25,218 nt of DNA from Tannerella sp. (GTDB taxonomy: Bacteria > Bacteroidota > Bacteroidia > Bacteroidales > Tannerellaceae): assembly GCA_031277235.1 (NCBI GenBank), contig JAITMT010000252.1:1-25218 (forward strand), written 5' to 3'. The notes below the pieces were generated by a model that was given only the letters and a program-made list of their open reading frames with translations, had not been told where the DNA came from and made no database searches. Position 1 is the first letter of the stretch. The number at the start of each line of letters is the position of its first letter. Below, piece by piece: positions 1 through 6,951 of this stretch. A program made the translations under genes and the position numbers.

Positions 1-105
1 AATCCGCTCCTCATCGAAATTGACGAAAAAAACGAGGTCGTCTGGACGCTTCCCTACAACCGTGACATCCGGAATATCAACGCGGTATATTCTTTTTTCG
101 AGTAA
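1..105 (+). CDS. C-terminal end of an unidentified protein (partial)
   Basis: The window opens inside a reading frame that gives 34 residues and stops at TAA 103-105. The visible end (residues such as EVVWTLPY and a final AVYSFFE) alternates short beta-strand-like stretches with polar turns. That would suit the last strand of a beta-propeller or similar secreted carbohydrate-related protein, but 34 residues are too few to assign a family. It ends only 20 bp before the GH88 gene on the same strand, so the two are probably co-transcribed. The true start lies outside the window. Confidence 0.55.
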   Translation, partial: NPLLIEIDEKNEVVWTLPYNRDIRNINAVYSFFE

Positions 106-125
106 AATCCCTATAAAAATAAGCC

Positions 126-1325
126 ATGAAACAGTCAATTCTTTTTTTAACCGTTATCCTGTTTTTTGCCTGCAAAGAACAGCAGCAAAATAGTAATCAA
201 TCTCCTTTGAATGAGCGCATTGAATGGGCGTATCAACAAATCAAAAACGCTGCCGCCGCGGCGACCGAAAACGGACAATTCCGCAATCCCGTTACGCTGC
301 GACCCGACAGTTCAGTGTTCTATTGCGGTTATTCCGACTGGCGAAGCGGTTTTTTCCCCGGCTCGCTATGGTATTTGTACGAACTGACGGAAGATACGTC
401 AATACTTTCTTTAGCAAAGAGTTACACGCTTTCCATCGAGGAAGCGAAAAATTTGACTTGGCATCACGACGTCGGTTTTATGGTGGGCAACAGTTTTGGC
501 AACGGTTTACGACTGACGGGAGAACCGTATTACAGGAATGCTATCATTCAGGCAGCCAAATCGTTAAGTACGCGCTTCCATAAAAATGCCGGTATTTTGC
601 AATCGTGGAATGTGTCGGGCTGGATGGCGGAACGCGGCTGGCAATGTCCTGTGATTGTGGATAATATGATGAATCTTGAATTGCTTTTTGAAGCAACGCG
701 ACTTTCGGGCGACTCGTCGTTCTACAAAATTGCGGTTTCACATGCCGACCGCACGCTTAAAGAACAGTTCCGTCCCAACGGCAGCGCCTTTCATGTCCTT
801 GATTACGATACAATTACAGGTGAAATCAGAGGAAGATACACCGCGCAGGGTTACGCCGATTCGTCGGCTTGGAGTCGCGGACAGGCTTGGGCGATTTACG
901 GTTTTGCCGTCGCTTTCCGCGAAACAGGCGACCGTAAATATTTGGCGCAGTCGTTGAAAACTTTCGACTTTATGAAAAATCACCCGAATATGCCGCAAGA
1001 CCTTGTGCCTTACTGGGATATGGATGCGCCCAACATTCCCGACGAGCCGCGCGACGCTTCCTCAGCCGCGATTATGGCTTCCGCGCTCTACGAAATTTCG
1101 ACCATGCCGGTGGAGAATGCCGACGGTTACCGCAACCATGCCGACAGCATCGTGAACACCCTTTCCTCGCCTGCATACAGAGCGGAATCGGGCGCCAACG
1201 ACAATTTTATTTTGATGCACTCGGTCGGCAGCCTGCCCGGTAACGCCGAAGTTGATAAACCGCTCAATTATGCTGATTATTACTATATTGAAGCGCTGAA
1301 AAGAAAAAAAGAGTTGGAGAAATAA
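126..1325 (+). CDS. GH88 family unsaturated uronyl/glucuronyl hydrolase, lipoprotein
   Basis: Predicted glycoside hydrolase family 88 enzyme. Such enzymes hydrolyse the 4,5-unsaturated uronic acid that polysaccharide lyases leave at the non-reducing end of glycan fragments. Seen: a lipoprotein signal (hydrophobic residues 4-14, then FFAC with the lipidated Cys16), so the protein is probably anchored in a membrane facing the periplasm or surface. An alpha/alpha-barrel follows, with WHHDVGF (Asp115) and VDNMMNLELLF (Asp179), matching the two conserved active-site aspartates of the family, and SSAWSRGQAWAIYG downstream. At 399 aa it has normal family length. It starts 20 bp after the preceding gene, so it is probably the distal gene of a glycan-use operon cut off by the window edge. 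The exact substrate (pectin-, ulvan- or glycosaminoglycan-derived) cannot be read from the sequence. Confidence 0.9.
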   Translation: MKQSILFLTVILFFACKEQQQNSNQSPLNERIEWAYQQIKNAAAAATENGQFRNPVTLRPDSSVFYCGYSDWRSGFFPGSLWYLYELTEDTSILSLAKSYTLSIEEAKNLTWHHDVGFMVGNSFGNGLRLTGEPYYRNAIIQAAKSLSTRFHKNAGILQSWNVSGWMAERGWQCPVIVDNMMNLELLFEATRLSGDSSFYKIAVSHADRTLKEQFRPNGSAFHVLDYDTITGEIRGRYTAQGYADSSAWSRGQAWAIYGFAVAFRETGDRKYLAQSLKTFDFMKNHPNMPQDLVPYWDMDAPNIPDEPRDASSAAIMASALYEISTMPVENADGYRNHADSIVNTLSSPAYRAESGANDNFILMHSVGSLPGNAEVDKPLNYADYYYIEALKRKKELEK

Positions 1326-1353
1326 GCGATTTATCGTTAATTTTCGTGATTTA

Positions 1354-1385
1354 TTTTGCTTTCTTGAAAAATTACCATACTTTTG
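1354..1385 (+). promoter_or_regulatory. larE promoter (Bacteroidetes type)
   Basis: TTTTG at 1354-1358, a 19-bp spacer and TACTTTTG at 1378-1385 match the Bacteroidetes -33/-7 promoter (TTTG, then TAnnTTTG). Transcription would begin near 1392, giving a leader of about 38 nt before larE. This separates the lar genes from the GH88 gene upstream. Confidence 0.7.
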
Positions 1386-1402
1386 CTACGATTTTCAAGA
1401 AA
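1360..1402 (+). promoter_or_regulatory. inverted repeat flanking the larE -7 box (putative operator)
   Basis: TTTCTTGAAAA at 1360-1370 is repeated as its exact reverse complement TTTTCAAGAAA at 1392-1402. The left arm lies in the -33/-7 spacer and the right arm begins about where transcription should start, so the transcript would hold only one arm. An RNA hairpin is therefore unlikely and a DNA-binding site is the better reading. The arm centres are 32 bp apart, close to three helical turns. The regulator is unknown. Confidence 0.5.
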
Positions 1403-1429
1403 AGTAACACGTTTTATAATTTTTTTTAG

Positions 1430-2209
1430 ATGGATAAATTAGAAATTTTAGAGGATAAAATCAAATCCTATGGCAAGTTGTGCATCGCTTATTCGGGTGG
1501 CGTGGATTCGTCGTTTTTAGTGCATGTGGCATATAAGGTTCTGGGAAACAATGCGTTGGCAGTTATGGTAGATTCTCCTGTTTTGGCGCGGCGCGACAAG
1601 GATAATGCGGTCGAAATCCTTGAAAAACTGGGTGTTCCCTACGAAATCGTCGAGGAAAATCCGTTTGAATCGGAGGAGTTTTCGGAAAATAACCGTATGC
1701 GTTGCTATTTTTGCAAAAAGAACAATTACACGCTGATACAGGAAACTGCTCAGAAACATGGAATTATGTATATTGCAGACGGTCAAAACGCCGATGATGT
1801 GCAGTCAGACCATCGCCCCGGCATCAAGGCGGGACATGAAATGGGAGTTGTCAGTCCGCTGATTGACTGCGGTTTCACGAAAGAAGACATTCGCCGGTAC
1901 AGTAAACAACTCGACGTCGTTACGTGGGACAAACCCGCAAACGCCTGTCTGTCATCGCGTATCCCCTATGGCACTTCCATTACGGCAGAGCGGCTTTCGA
2001 CGGTGGAAATCGCCGAAGAATCGCTTCGCAAGCGCGGAATGGAGGGCTGTCGCGTGCGCTGGCACGACGAAATCGCCCGCATCGAAGCAACGCCTGAATA
2101 TCTTGTTAGAATATTGAATACTAAAGAGATCATAGAAGAAATCAAGGCTTTGGGATTCAAATACGTAACGCTGGATTTGGAAGGATTCAGGAGCGGAAGC
2201 ATGAATTAA
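1430..2209 (+). CDS. larE: ATP-dependent sacrificial sulfur transferase LarE
   Basis: LarE adenylates the carboxylates of the pyridinium biscarboxylate made by LarB and converts them to thiocarboxylates during synthesis of the nickel-pincer nucleotide cofactor. Seen: an N-terminal PP-loop ATP pyrophosphatase motif YSGGVDSSFL (21-30), a CYFCKK pair (Cys92, Cys95), and PANACLSSR with Cys173. Cys173 corresponds to the single sacrificial cysteine of characterised LarE, which donates its sulfur and becomes dehydroalanine, so this should be the Cys-sacrificing type rather than a three-cysteine iron-sulfur type. Length of 259 aa is near the family norm. It is first in the larE-larB-larC operon. The stop codon lies inside a 14-bp tandem repeat shared with the larB start region. 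Confidence 0.95.
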   Translation: MDKLEILEDKIKSYGKLCIAYSGGVDSSFLVHVAYKVLGNNALAVMVDSPVLARRDKDNAVEILEKLGVPYEIVEENPFESEEFSENNRMRCYFCKKNNYTLIQETAQKHGIMYIADGQNADDVQSDHRPGIKAGHEMGVVSPLIDCGFTKEDIRRYSKQLDVVTWDKPANACLSSRIPYGTSITAERLSTVEIAEESLRKRGMEGCRVRWHDEIARIEATPEYLVRILNTKEIIEEIKALGFKYVTLDLEGFRSGSMN

Positions 2210-2234
2210 TTGACAGTGGATAATTGACAATGGA
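2207..2234 (+). repeat. 14-bp tandem duplication at the larE/larB junction
   Basis: TAATTGACAGTGGA (2207-2220) is followed directly by TAATTGACAATGGA (2221-2234), one mismatch in 14. The first copy supplies the larE stop (TAA 2207-2209), and the second supplies the larB start (ATG 2230-2232). The unit splits into two heptads, TAATTGA and CAGTGGA. Confidence 0.85.
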
Positions 2235-2973
2235 TGTTACAGGGATTTTGGAAGAGGTGAAGGCGGGAACGCTCTCGGTATCAGAGGCTTCGGTAAAGTT
2301 GAAAACGATGCCGTTCGATGATTTGGGATATGCCTTGATTGACCACCATCGCCAATTGCGAAACGGCTGTCCCGAAGTGATTTACTGTGCGGGCAAGACG
2401 GTTGCACAGGTCGAAGGCATCGTCAAAAATATGCTTGAAGTAGGCAAAACCAATGTGCTGGCAACTCGAGCCACGGCGGAAATGGCTGATATCGTGCGGA
2501 AAATGTATCCCGACGCCGAGTGGAATCCGTCGGCGCGGACGATTGTGATTCGACGCTTCCCGATAGAGATACAGGGAAAAGGTAAAATATTGATAATCAC
2601 GGCGGGAACTTCGGATATTCCGGTTGCGGACGAAGCGGCTGTTACGGCAGAATTTTTGGGAAACAGGGTGGAAAAACTTTTCGACGTCGGCGTGGCGGGA
2701 CTGCATCGTTTGCTTGCCAAATTGGACGTAATCGCCTCAGCCACTGTGATTATCGTTATTGCCGGCATGGAAGGCGCTTTGGCAAGCGTCATCGGCGGAC
2801 TGACGGACAAACCCGTGATTGCCGTGCCGACCAGCGTTGGTTACGGCGCCAGTTTTGGCGGCGTAGCGGCTTTGTTAGCCATGCTTAATTCCTGTGCCAA
2901 CGGCGTTTCGGTCGTCAATATTGACAACGGCTTCGGCGCGGCTTATATTGCCAACAGTATCAATAAGTTATAA
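2230..2973 (+). CDS. larB: Pyridinium-3,5-biscarboxylic acid mononucleotide synthase LarB
   Basis: LarB carboxylates C5 of the pyridine ring of nicotinic acid adenine dinucleotide and hydrolyses the phosphoanhydride, the first step towards the nickel-pincer cofactor. Seen: a C-terminal half resembling AIR carboxylase (PurE), with the hallmark VPTSVGYGASFGG followed by a glycine/asparagine-rich NIDNGFGAAYIA end. Start: ATG 2230 is preferred. An in-frame TTG at 2224 would add two residues but is less likely. The gene is 20 bp after larE and 4 bp before larC, as expected for a tightly coupled operon. At about 247 aa it has family length. The ribosome-binding region falls within the 14-bp duplication, so repeat slippage could affect translation. 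Confidence 0.95.
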   Translation: MDVTGILEEVKAGTLSVSEASVKLKTMPFDDLGYALIDHHRQLRNGCPEVIYCAGKTVAQVEGIVKNMLEVGKTNVLATRATAEMADIVRKMYPDAEWNPSARTIVIRRFPIEIQGKGKILIITAGTSDIPVADEAAVTAEFLGNRVEKLFDVGVAGLHRLLAKLDVIASATVIIVIAGMEGALASVIGGLTDKPVIAVPTSVGYGASFGGVAALLAMLNSCANGVSVVNIDNGFGAAYIANSINKL

Positions 2974-2977
2974 TAAT

Positions 2978-4168
2978 ATGAACGCGCTTTATTTTGATTG
3001 TTTTTCGGGTATCAGCGGTGATATGACGCTCTCTGCATTGCTCGATTTGGGCATTGATTTTCAATGGTTTGTAAACGAACTGAAAAAACTGCACCTGGAC
3101 GGATGGGACATTGCCTTATCCGAAAAAGTAGAACATGGCGTTGCCGCAAAACATGTGGACGTTCAACTACTTGAACTACACTCTTCACACTCCACACTCC
3201 ACACTGAACATGAGCATGAACATCACCATCGTAATATGGCTGATATCGAGCATATTATCAATGAAAGTAATATCTCCGACAACGCTAAAAACCTGGCAAT
3301 AAGAATATTTATGCGTTTGGCTGTCGCCGAAGCAAAAGTGCATAATACGACCCCTGAAAAGGTTCATTTTCACGAAGTTGGAGCCATAGATTCGATAATT
3401 GACATTGTCGGAACGGCTATCTGTATTGATTATCTGGCGCCCGAAAAAATCTTCGCTTCCGTGTTGCACGACGGTTACGGTTTTGCGCATTGTCAGCACG
3501 GCTTGATTCCCGTGCCCGTGCCTGCCGTTTTGGAAGTATTGGCAGAAAAAGGCGTGGGATTCAAACAGTTAGACATCGAAAGCGAAATGATGACTCCGAC
3601 CGGCGCCGCCATTATTTGCGAATTGGCAGAACGGTTCGGAGCCATGCCGGAAATGCAAATCACAAAAACCGGATACGGAGCAGGTTCCAAAAAATTCAAA
3701 ATTCCCAATTTATTGCGTGTTGTACAGGGAAATATCAATGTTTCTGCTGAAAATGAAAAAGTTACGGTTATCGAAACGAATATTGACGATTCCACGCCGG
3801 AAATCCTGGGTCATGTGATGGAACGGTTGCTTGAAGCAGGCGCCAAAGACGTCTTTTTTACGCCTATTTATATGAAAAAATGCCGTCCCGCCACGATGTT
3901 AAGCATACTGTGCGATAGGAATAAAATATCTGATATAGAGCATATTATATTTACCGAAACCTCCACAATCGGCGTCAGAAAATACACCGCCGAGCGCACC
4001 GTCCTGCCCCGAAAAGAAGTGACGGTTTCCACGCCCTACGGCGATGTAAAAGGTAAAGAATACGAATACAACGGAACAAAAAGAGTATCAGTCGAATACG
4101 ACGACGCCCGCCGACTTGCGCAGGCGAAAAACGTTCCGCTGCGAACCATATTAGAATTTAGCATGTAA
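2978..4168 (+). CDS. larC: Nickel-pincer cofactor nickel-insertion protein LarC (uninterrupted)
   Basis: LarC inserts nickel into the pincer nucleotide in a CTP-dependent cyclometallation, the last step of cofactor synthesis. Seen: N-terminal DCFSGISGDM; a His-rich low-complexity stretch at roughly residues 65-85 (several His alternating with Glu, then HHH), probably metal-binding; HFHEVGAIDSIIDIVG; MTPTGAAI; and the C-terminal region ETNIDDSTPEILGHVME with MKKCRPA. Both halves are in one 396-aa frame, unlike lactobacilli, where larC is split and joined by ribosomal frameshifting. Start: ATG 2978, 4 bp after larB. The frame is open upstream inside larB, but those residues do not belong to the family. 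A triple 7-bp repeat (3185-3205) is translated within the His-rich stretch. Confidence 0.95.
   Translation: MNALYFDCFSGISGDMTLSALLDLGIDFQWFVNELKKLHLDGWDIALSEKVEHGVAAKHVDVQLLELHSSHSTLHTEHEHEHHHRNMADIEHIINESNISDNAKNLAIRIFMRLAVAEAKVHNTTPEKVHFHEVGAIDSIIDIVGTAICIDYLAPEKIFASVLHDGYGFAHCQHGLIPVPVPAVLEVLAEKGVGFKQLDIESEMMTPTGAAIICELAERFGAMPEMQITKTGYGAGSKKFKIPNLLRVVQGNINVSAENEKVTVIETNIDDSTPEILGHVMERLLEAGAKDVFFTPIYMKKCRPATMLSILCDRNKISDIEHIIFTETSTIGVRKYTAERTVLPRKEVTVSTPYGDVKGKEYEYNGTKRVSVEYDDARRLAQAKNVPLRTILEFSM
3185..3205 (+). repeat. Triple 7-bp repeat inside larC
   Basis: TCACACT, CCACACT and CCACACT follow one another without gaps. Three heptads make 21 bp, so the reading frame of larC is kept. They encode the Ser/Thr/His-rich residues just before the His-Glu alternation. 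Confidence 0.75.
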
Positions 4169-4268
4169 AATATGCCTCTTTTCGTGGAGCATTCACGGTT
4201 GATAAATATAATTTCTACCGGCTAAATATTTTTCGTAGCACCTCACTTTTTTCTTCATCGGGGACTTT

Positions 4269-4286
4269 ATACCTAATTCGTGGTAT
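4269..4286 (+). promoter_or_regulatory. 18-bp palindrome upstream of metY (putative sulfur operator)
   Basis: ATACCTAATTCGTGGTAT has perfect 5-bp arms, ATACC and GGTAT, around 8 bp. Its right edge overlaps the -33 TTG of the metY promoter. A closely similar element lies at the same place upstream of cysK (14058-14075), 14 of 18 positions identical. Two co-functional genes sharing one site in the same promoter position strongly suggests a regulator binding site. The regulator is not identifiable here. Confidence 0.6.
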
Positions 4287-4315
4287 TGATTATTGATTTT
4301 CGCGTCGTACCTTTG
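4286..4315 (+). promoter_or_regulatory. metY promoter
   Basis: TTG 4286-4288, a 19-bp spacer and TACCTTTG 4308-4315 form a Bacteroidetes promoter, leaving a leader of about 45 nt before metY. The preceding stretch after larC (4169-4268) holds nothing else recognisable. Confidence 0.7.
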
Positions 4316-4365
4316 CAGCGATTTTTAACAGAAATATAATTCAAACATATAAAATACAAAAGATT

Positions 4366-5652
4366 ATGAGTACACAAAAACTTCATTTCGAGACTTTACA
4401 GTTGCACGCCGGTCAGGAAAAGCCGGATTCGGCAACAGGAGCACGCGCAGTGCCTATCTATCAGACTACTTCCTACGTTTTCAACAATGCGCAACACGCG
4501 GCAGACCGTTTTGCCCTGCGCGATGCGGGTAACATCTACACGCGCCTGACAAACCCCACGCAGGACGTTTTTGAACAGCGAGTGGCGGCGCTCGAAGGCG
4601 GCGTTGCGGCGTTGGCTGTGGCTTCCGGAGCGGCGGCGATCACGTATGCCGTACAGAATATTGCTGCGGCTGGCGACCATATCGTGTCGGAAAAAACGCT
4701 TTACGGCGGCACGTACAACCTGTTTGCGCATTCCCTGCCGAGAATCGGCATCAGCACGACGTTTGTTGACTCCGACGACCCGCAGAATTTCGAGAAAGCC
4801 ATTCAAGAAAATACCAAATTGATTTTTATCGAGACATTGGGCAATCCCAATTCAAATGTCGTTGATATAGAGGCTATTGCAAATATCGCCCACAAGCATA
4901 AAATTCCCCTGATTATTGATAATACGTTCGGTACTCCGTTCTTAATCAGACCAATAGAGTATGGCGCGGACATTGTCGTTCATTCCGCTACAAAGTTTAT
5001 CGGCGGACACGGTACGTCAATCGGTGGCGTTATCGTGGATTCCGGCAAGTTCGACTGGGTGGCTTCGGGCAAATTTCCGCAACTGACCCAGCCTGTGGAA
5101 GCCTATCACGGAGCGGTTTTTGTGGAAGCGGCAGGTCCGGCAGCATACGTCATCAGTATCCGCGCCGTACTGCTTCGCGACACGGGTGCGGCAATCAGTC
5201 CGTTCAATGCTTTTTTGCTGTTGCAAGGGCTTGAAACACTGTCGCTTCGTGTGGAACGGCACATCGAAAACACACTGAAAATTCTGGATTATCTGAAAAA
5301 TCATCCGAAAGTGGATCGCGTCAATCATCCTTCCTTGCCGGGACGCAGCGATAATGCGCTGTACAACAGATATTTCCCGAAAGGAGGCGGTTCCATTTTC
5401 ACCTTTGAAATCAAGGGCGGTGTGCAGGAAGCGCAGAAATTCATTGACGGTCTGCACATTTTCTCGCTGCTTGCCAATGTGGCTGACGCCAAATCGCTGG
5501 TGATACATCCCGCCACGACGACGCACTCGCAACTCAGCAAGCAAGAGTTGCTGGAACAGGACATCAAGCCGGGAACAATTCGCTTATCTGTTGGTATCGA
5601 GCATATTGACGACTTGATTGCCGATTTGGATCAGGCTTTCCAACAAATTTAA
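4366..5652 (+). CDS. metY: O-acetylhomoserine aminocarboxypropyltransferase (sulfhydrylase) MetY
   Basis: PLP enzyme of the Cys/Met metabolism family. It should combine O-acetylhomoserine with sulfide to give homocysteine and acetate, a direct route to methionine. Seen: the MetY-type N-terminus (FETLQLHAGQ and a TGARAVPIYQTTSYVF block), YTRLTNPT, the PLP phosphate/ring region with Asp185 (IIDNTFGTP), and the Schiff-base lysine Lys210 in HSATKFIGGHG. The 428-aa length and the long insert after the PLP lysine fit sulfhydrylases better than the shorter (about 380-400 aa) cystathionine gamma-synthases. It is a single-gene unit with its own promoter and terminator, and its upstream palindrome is shared with cysK. 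Sulfide use by both enzymes makes joint control by cysteine or sulfide supply plausible. Confidence 0.93.
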   Translation: MSTQKLHFETLQLHAGQEKPDSATGARAVPIYQTTSYVFNNAQHAADRFALRDAGNIYTRLTNPTQDVFEQRVAALEGGVAALAVASGAAAITYAVQNIAAAGDHIVSEKTLYGGTYNLFAHSLPRIGISTTFVDSDDPQNFEKAIQENTKLIFIETLGNPNSNVVDIEAIANIAHKHKIPLIIDNTFGTPFLIRPIEYGADIVVHSATKFIGGHGTSIGGVIVDSGKFDWVASGKFPQLTQPVEAYHGAVFVEAAGPAAYVISIRAVLLRDTGAAISPFNAFLLLQGLETLSLRVERHIENTLKILDYLKNHPKVDRVNHPSLPGRSDNALYNRYFPKGGGSIFTFEIKGGVQEAQKFIDGLHIFSLLANVADAKSLVIHPATTTHSQLSKQELLEQDIKPGTIRLSVGIEHIDDLIADLDQAFQQI

Positions 5653-5678
5653 TTGTAATTATTTGTTTTCATACAGCG

Positions 5679-5713
5679 GTAGAGGTGCAAAATTTGTGCC
5701 TCTACGTTTTTTT
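5679..5713 (+). terminator. Rho-independent terminator of metY
   Basis: Stem GTAGAGGTGC (5679-5688) pairs with GTGCCTCTAC (5696-5705), ten pairs including two G-U, with a 7-nt A/T loop and a run of seven T at 5707-5713. It lies 27 bp after the metY stop. Confidence 0.8.
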
Positions 5714-5756
5714 GAGGATAGCCATGAATTAACGATTTATTCAAATGTCACCATTT

Positions 5757-6155
5757 TTACACCCTTGAATAGCGTATATCCCATTTTCCCTTCCAAAACA
5801 GCACCAAAAATTTCTTCTCGTTTTGAAAAATCTTAAACACGCCTTTCAATCCGTATATCTTGAAAACTCTAAAAGCCGTCGTCAGTTTTTCGGATACGGA
5901 CATCACGGATTTATGACTTTTCACATCCCTGTCTTTCCGGATTTGCAGGTCGCTGAAAATTGTTGCCCAAACACAGGCTATTTGGTTGTCAATCAGAATT
6001 TTTCATTGTCTATTTTCAGCAATTTCTACTTTAATGAGTTTCTGTTCAAATTCGGGCCACAAAACGGCGCCTTTCACTTTTTGAAATTCTCTTGCGGTTT
6101 CGTAGAGCCTTAAAATTTCCGGAATGTCCTGTGTTTCACTGTTTTCGATGGTCAT
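5757..6155 (-). pseudogene. Broken GNAT-like N-acetyltransferase fragment
   Basis: Read on the minus strand from ATG (6155), 50 codons give an N-terminus typical of small GNAT acetyltransferases (DIPEILRLYETAREF, LWPEFE, then EIAENRQ). An in-frame TGA (6003-6005) interrupts it where a Trp codon TGG would fit. The same frame continues with KILIDNQIACVWATIFSD, still GNAT-like, and then turns into an unrelated basic/aromatic tail (FRIFK-like repeats, LFWKGKWDIRYSRV) before TAA 5757-5759. The acetyl-CoA-binding core (the Q/RxxGxG/A loop) is missing. What is seen is a nonsense codon plus loss of the core. The family name is inferred from general resemblance. A tail taken from another gene is possible. 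Confidence 0.6.
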
Positions 6156-6208
6156 AATCTCTATTTGTTTTCTAAAATGGTTTTCCGAAAAATAGAAAAT
6201 GATGTTGC

Positions 6209-6625
6209 TTATTTTAATAGTTTTGCAAAGTCTGCCGGAGTTAGGATTTGCGCCTTTTTGAAAGAATTGTGTTCCAACAAATCTTTATCACCGGTTACCA
6301 AATAATCTGCTTTGGAAAAATCAATCAAGTCCAACAGAAAATTGTCTTTGGGATCTCGGTTGATGGAGTGTGTAGGCTTAATTTTTACTTTTTCTGCAAT
6401 GGTTTCCAAAAGTTCAATCAACTCTTTTACGCTTTTTGGGGGAAAATATTTTTGAAGTTTCTCACGGCTTGTAACTGTTTTAATTTCAGTTAATAGTTGT
6501 TCTGTAGTAACAATCGTAATTCTTCCATCGGAAATATATCCTTTAATTTTTGACAAGCGTTTGCCTATCAGAAAACTAATCCAAACATTCGTATCAAAAA
6601 TTACTCTAATGTTTTTGTCTGTCAT
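6209..6625 (-). CDS. PIN-domain toxin of a type II toxin-antitoxin pair (VapC-like)
   Basis: A 138-aa PIN nuclease. Members cleave RNA using Mg2+ held by conserved acids. Seen: FDTNVW with Asp11, Glu47 in a TTEQLLTEI helix, DPKDNFLLDL (Asp91, Asp94) and VTGDKDLL (Asp113, Asp115), the four acidic positions of a functional PIN site in the right order. It is preceded by a small gene that overlaps it by 20 bp, the usual antitoxin-first arrangement. It belongs to the COG1569-like PIN group rather than classical enterobacterial VapC. The RNA target cannot be predicted from the sequence. Confidence 0.85.
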   Translation of the reverse strand: MTDKNIRVIFDTNVWISFLIGKRLSKIKGYISDGRITIVTTEQLLTEIKTVTSREKLQKYFPPKSVKELIELLETIAEKVKIKPTHSINRDPKDNFLLDLIDFSKADYLVTGDKDLLEHNSFKKAQILTPADFAKLLK

Positions 6626-6836
6626 AAATTTCCTGTCTTACATTTTCCACCTCGTCCGTTATTGTCTCTATATCAAGCTCTTTAGTTTTGAATATCTTTA
6701 ATAACCGGGATAATTTGGCATCAATAACCTCCTTTTCCAACTCTTTTGTCAACTTCAATTTTTGCTGTTTGGGAAGTTGTTTTACGACAGACAATATCTG
6801 GTCAAAAGTTAAATCTATTTGCAATGCCGTGCTCAT
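6606..6836 (-). CDS. Putative antitoxin partner of the PIN toxin
   Basis: A 76-aa, highly charged protein (many Lys, Glu and Asp; helical pattern around LPKQQKLKLTKELEKEV), directly upstream of and overlapping the PIN toxin. The N-terminus (ALQIDLTFDQILSVVKQLP) resembles small Bacteroidetes antitoxins found next to PIN toxins. I see no clear AbrB, RHH or Phd DNA-binding motif, so autoregulation is uncertain. The identification rests mainly on position, size and the 20-bp overlap, which implies translational coupling. It is preceded by a -7 box at 6919-6926. Confidence 0.75.
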   Translation of the reverse strand: MSTALQIDLTFDQILSVVKQLPKQQKLKLTKELEKEVIDAKLSRLLKIFKTKELDIETITDEVENVRQEIYDRQKH

Positions 6837-6918
6837 TTCTGAATGTTTTTTATGATTATTGCTAAAACTGTAATTAATACAAAAAATTATATCCTAAAAT
6901 TTTAATCGTTTGACGCGA

Positions 6919-6926
6919 CAAAGATA
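6919..6926 (-). promoter_or_regulatory. -7 box for the PIN toxin-antitoxin operon
   Basis: The minus strand reads TATCTTTG here, matching TAnnTTTG. No TTG is found 19-21 bp upstream, so the -33 element is weak or absent. The antitoxin start is 82 bp downstream. Confidence 0.55.
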
Positions 6927-6951
6927 GGCAAAATATTTTACAAAAAAAGCG

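Noticed and set aside
1360..1402. Inverted repeat at larE as an intrinsic terminator of the GH88 gene
   Set aside because: The arms are AT-rich with a 21-nt loop and no T-run directly after the second arm, and a promoter lies inside. A terminator is unlikely.
2894..2977. Longer LarC from an upstream in-frame ATG at 2894
   Set aside because: It would overlap larB by 80 bp, and the added residues do not resemble LarC. The family's first motif starts right after ATG 2978.
2978..4168. Programmed frameshift in larC as in lactobacilli
   Set aside because: The gene is a single continuous frame containing both N- and C-terminal motifs, so no frameshift is needed.
6003..6005. TGA in the GNAT-like frame as recoded Trp (UGA read as Trp)
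   Set aside because: TGA ends several intact genes here, such as the acyl-CoA synthetase (overlapping the next start), and TGG is the normal Trp codon. A nonsense mutation is the simpler reading, and the frame also lacks the family core.
5618..6113. Two plus-strand open frames after metY
   Set aside because: They are antisense to the GNAT-like fragment, lack ribosome-binding sites and family features, and the first crosses the metY terminator.
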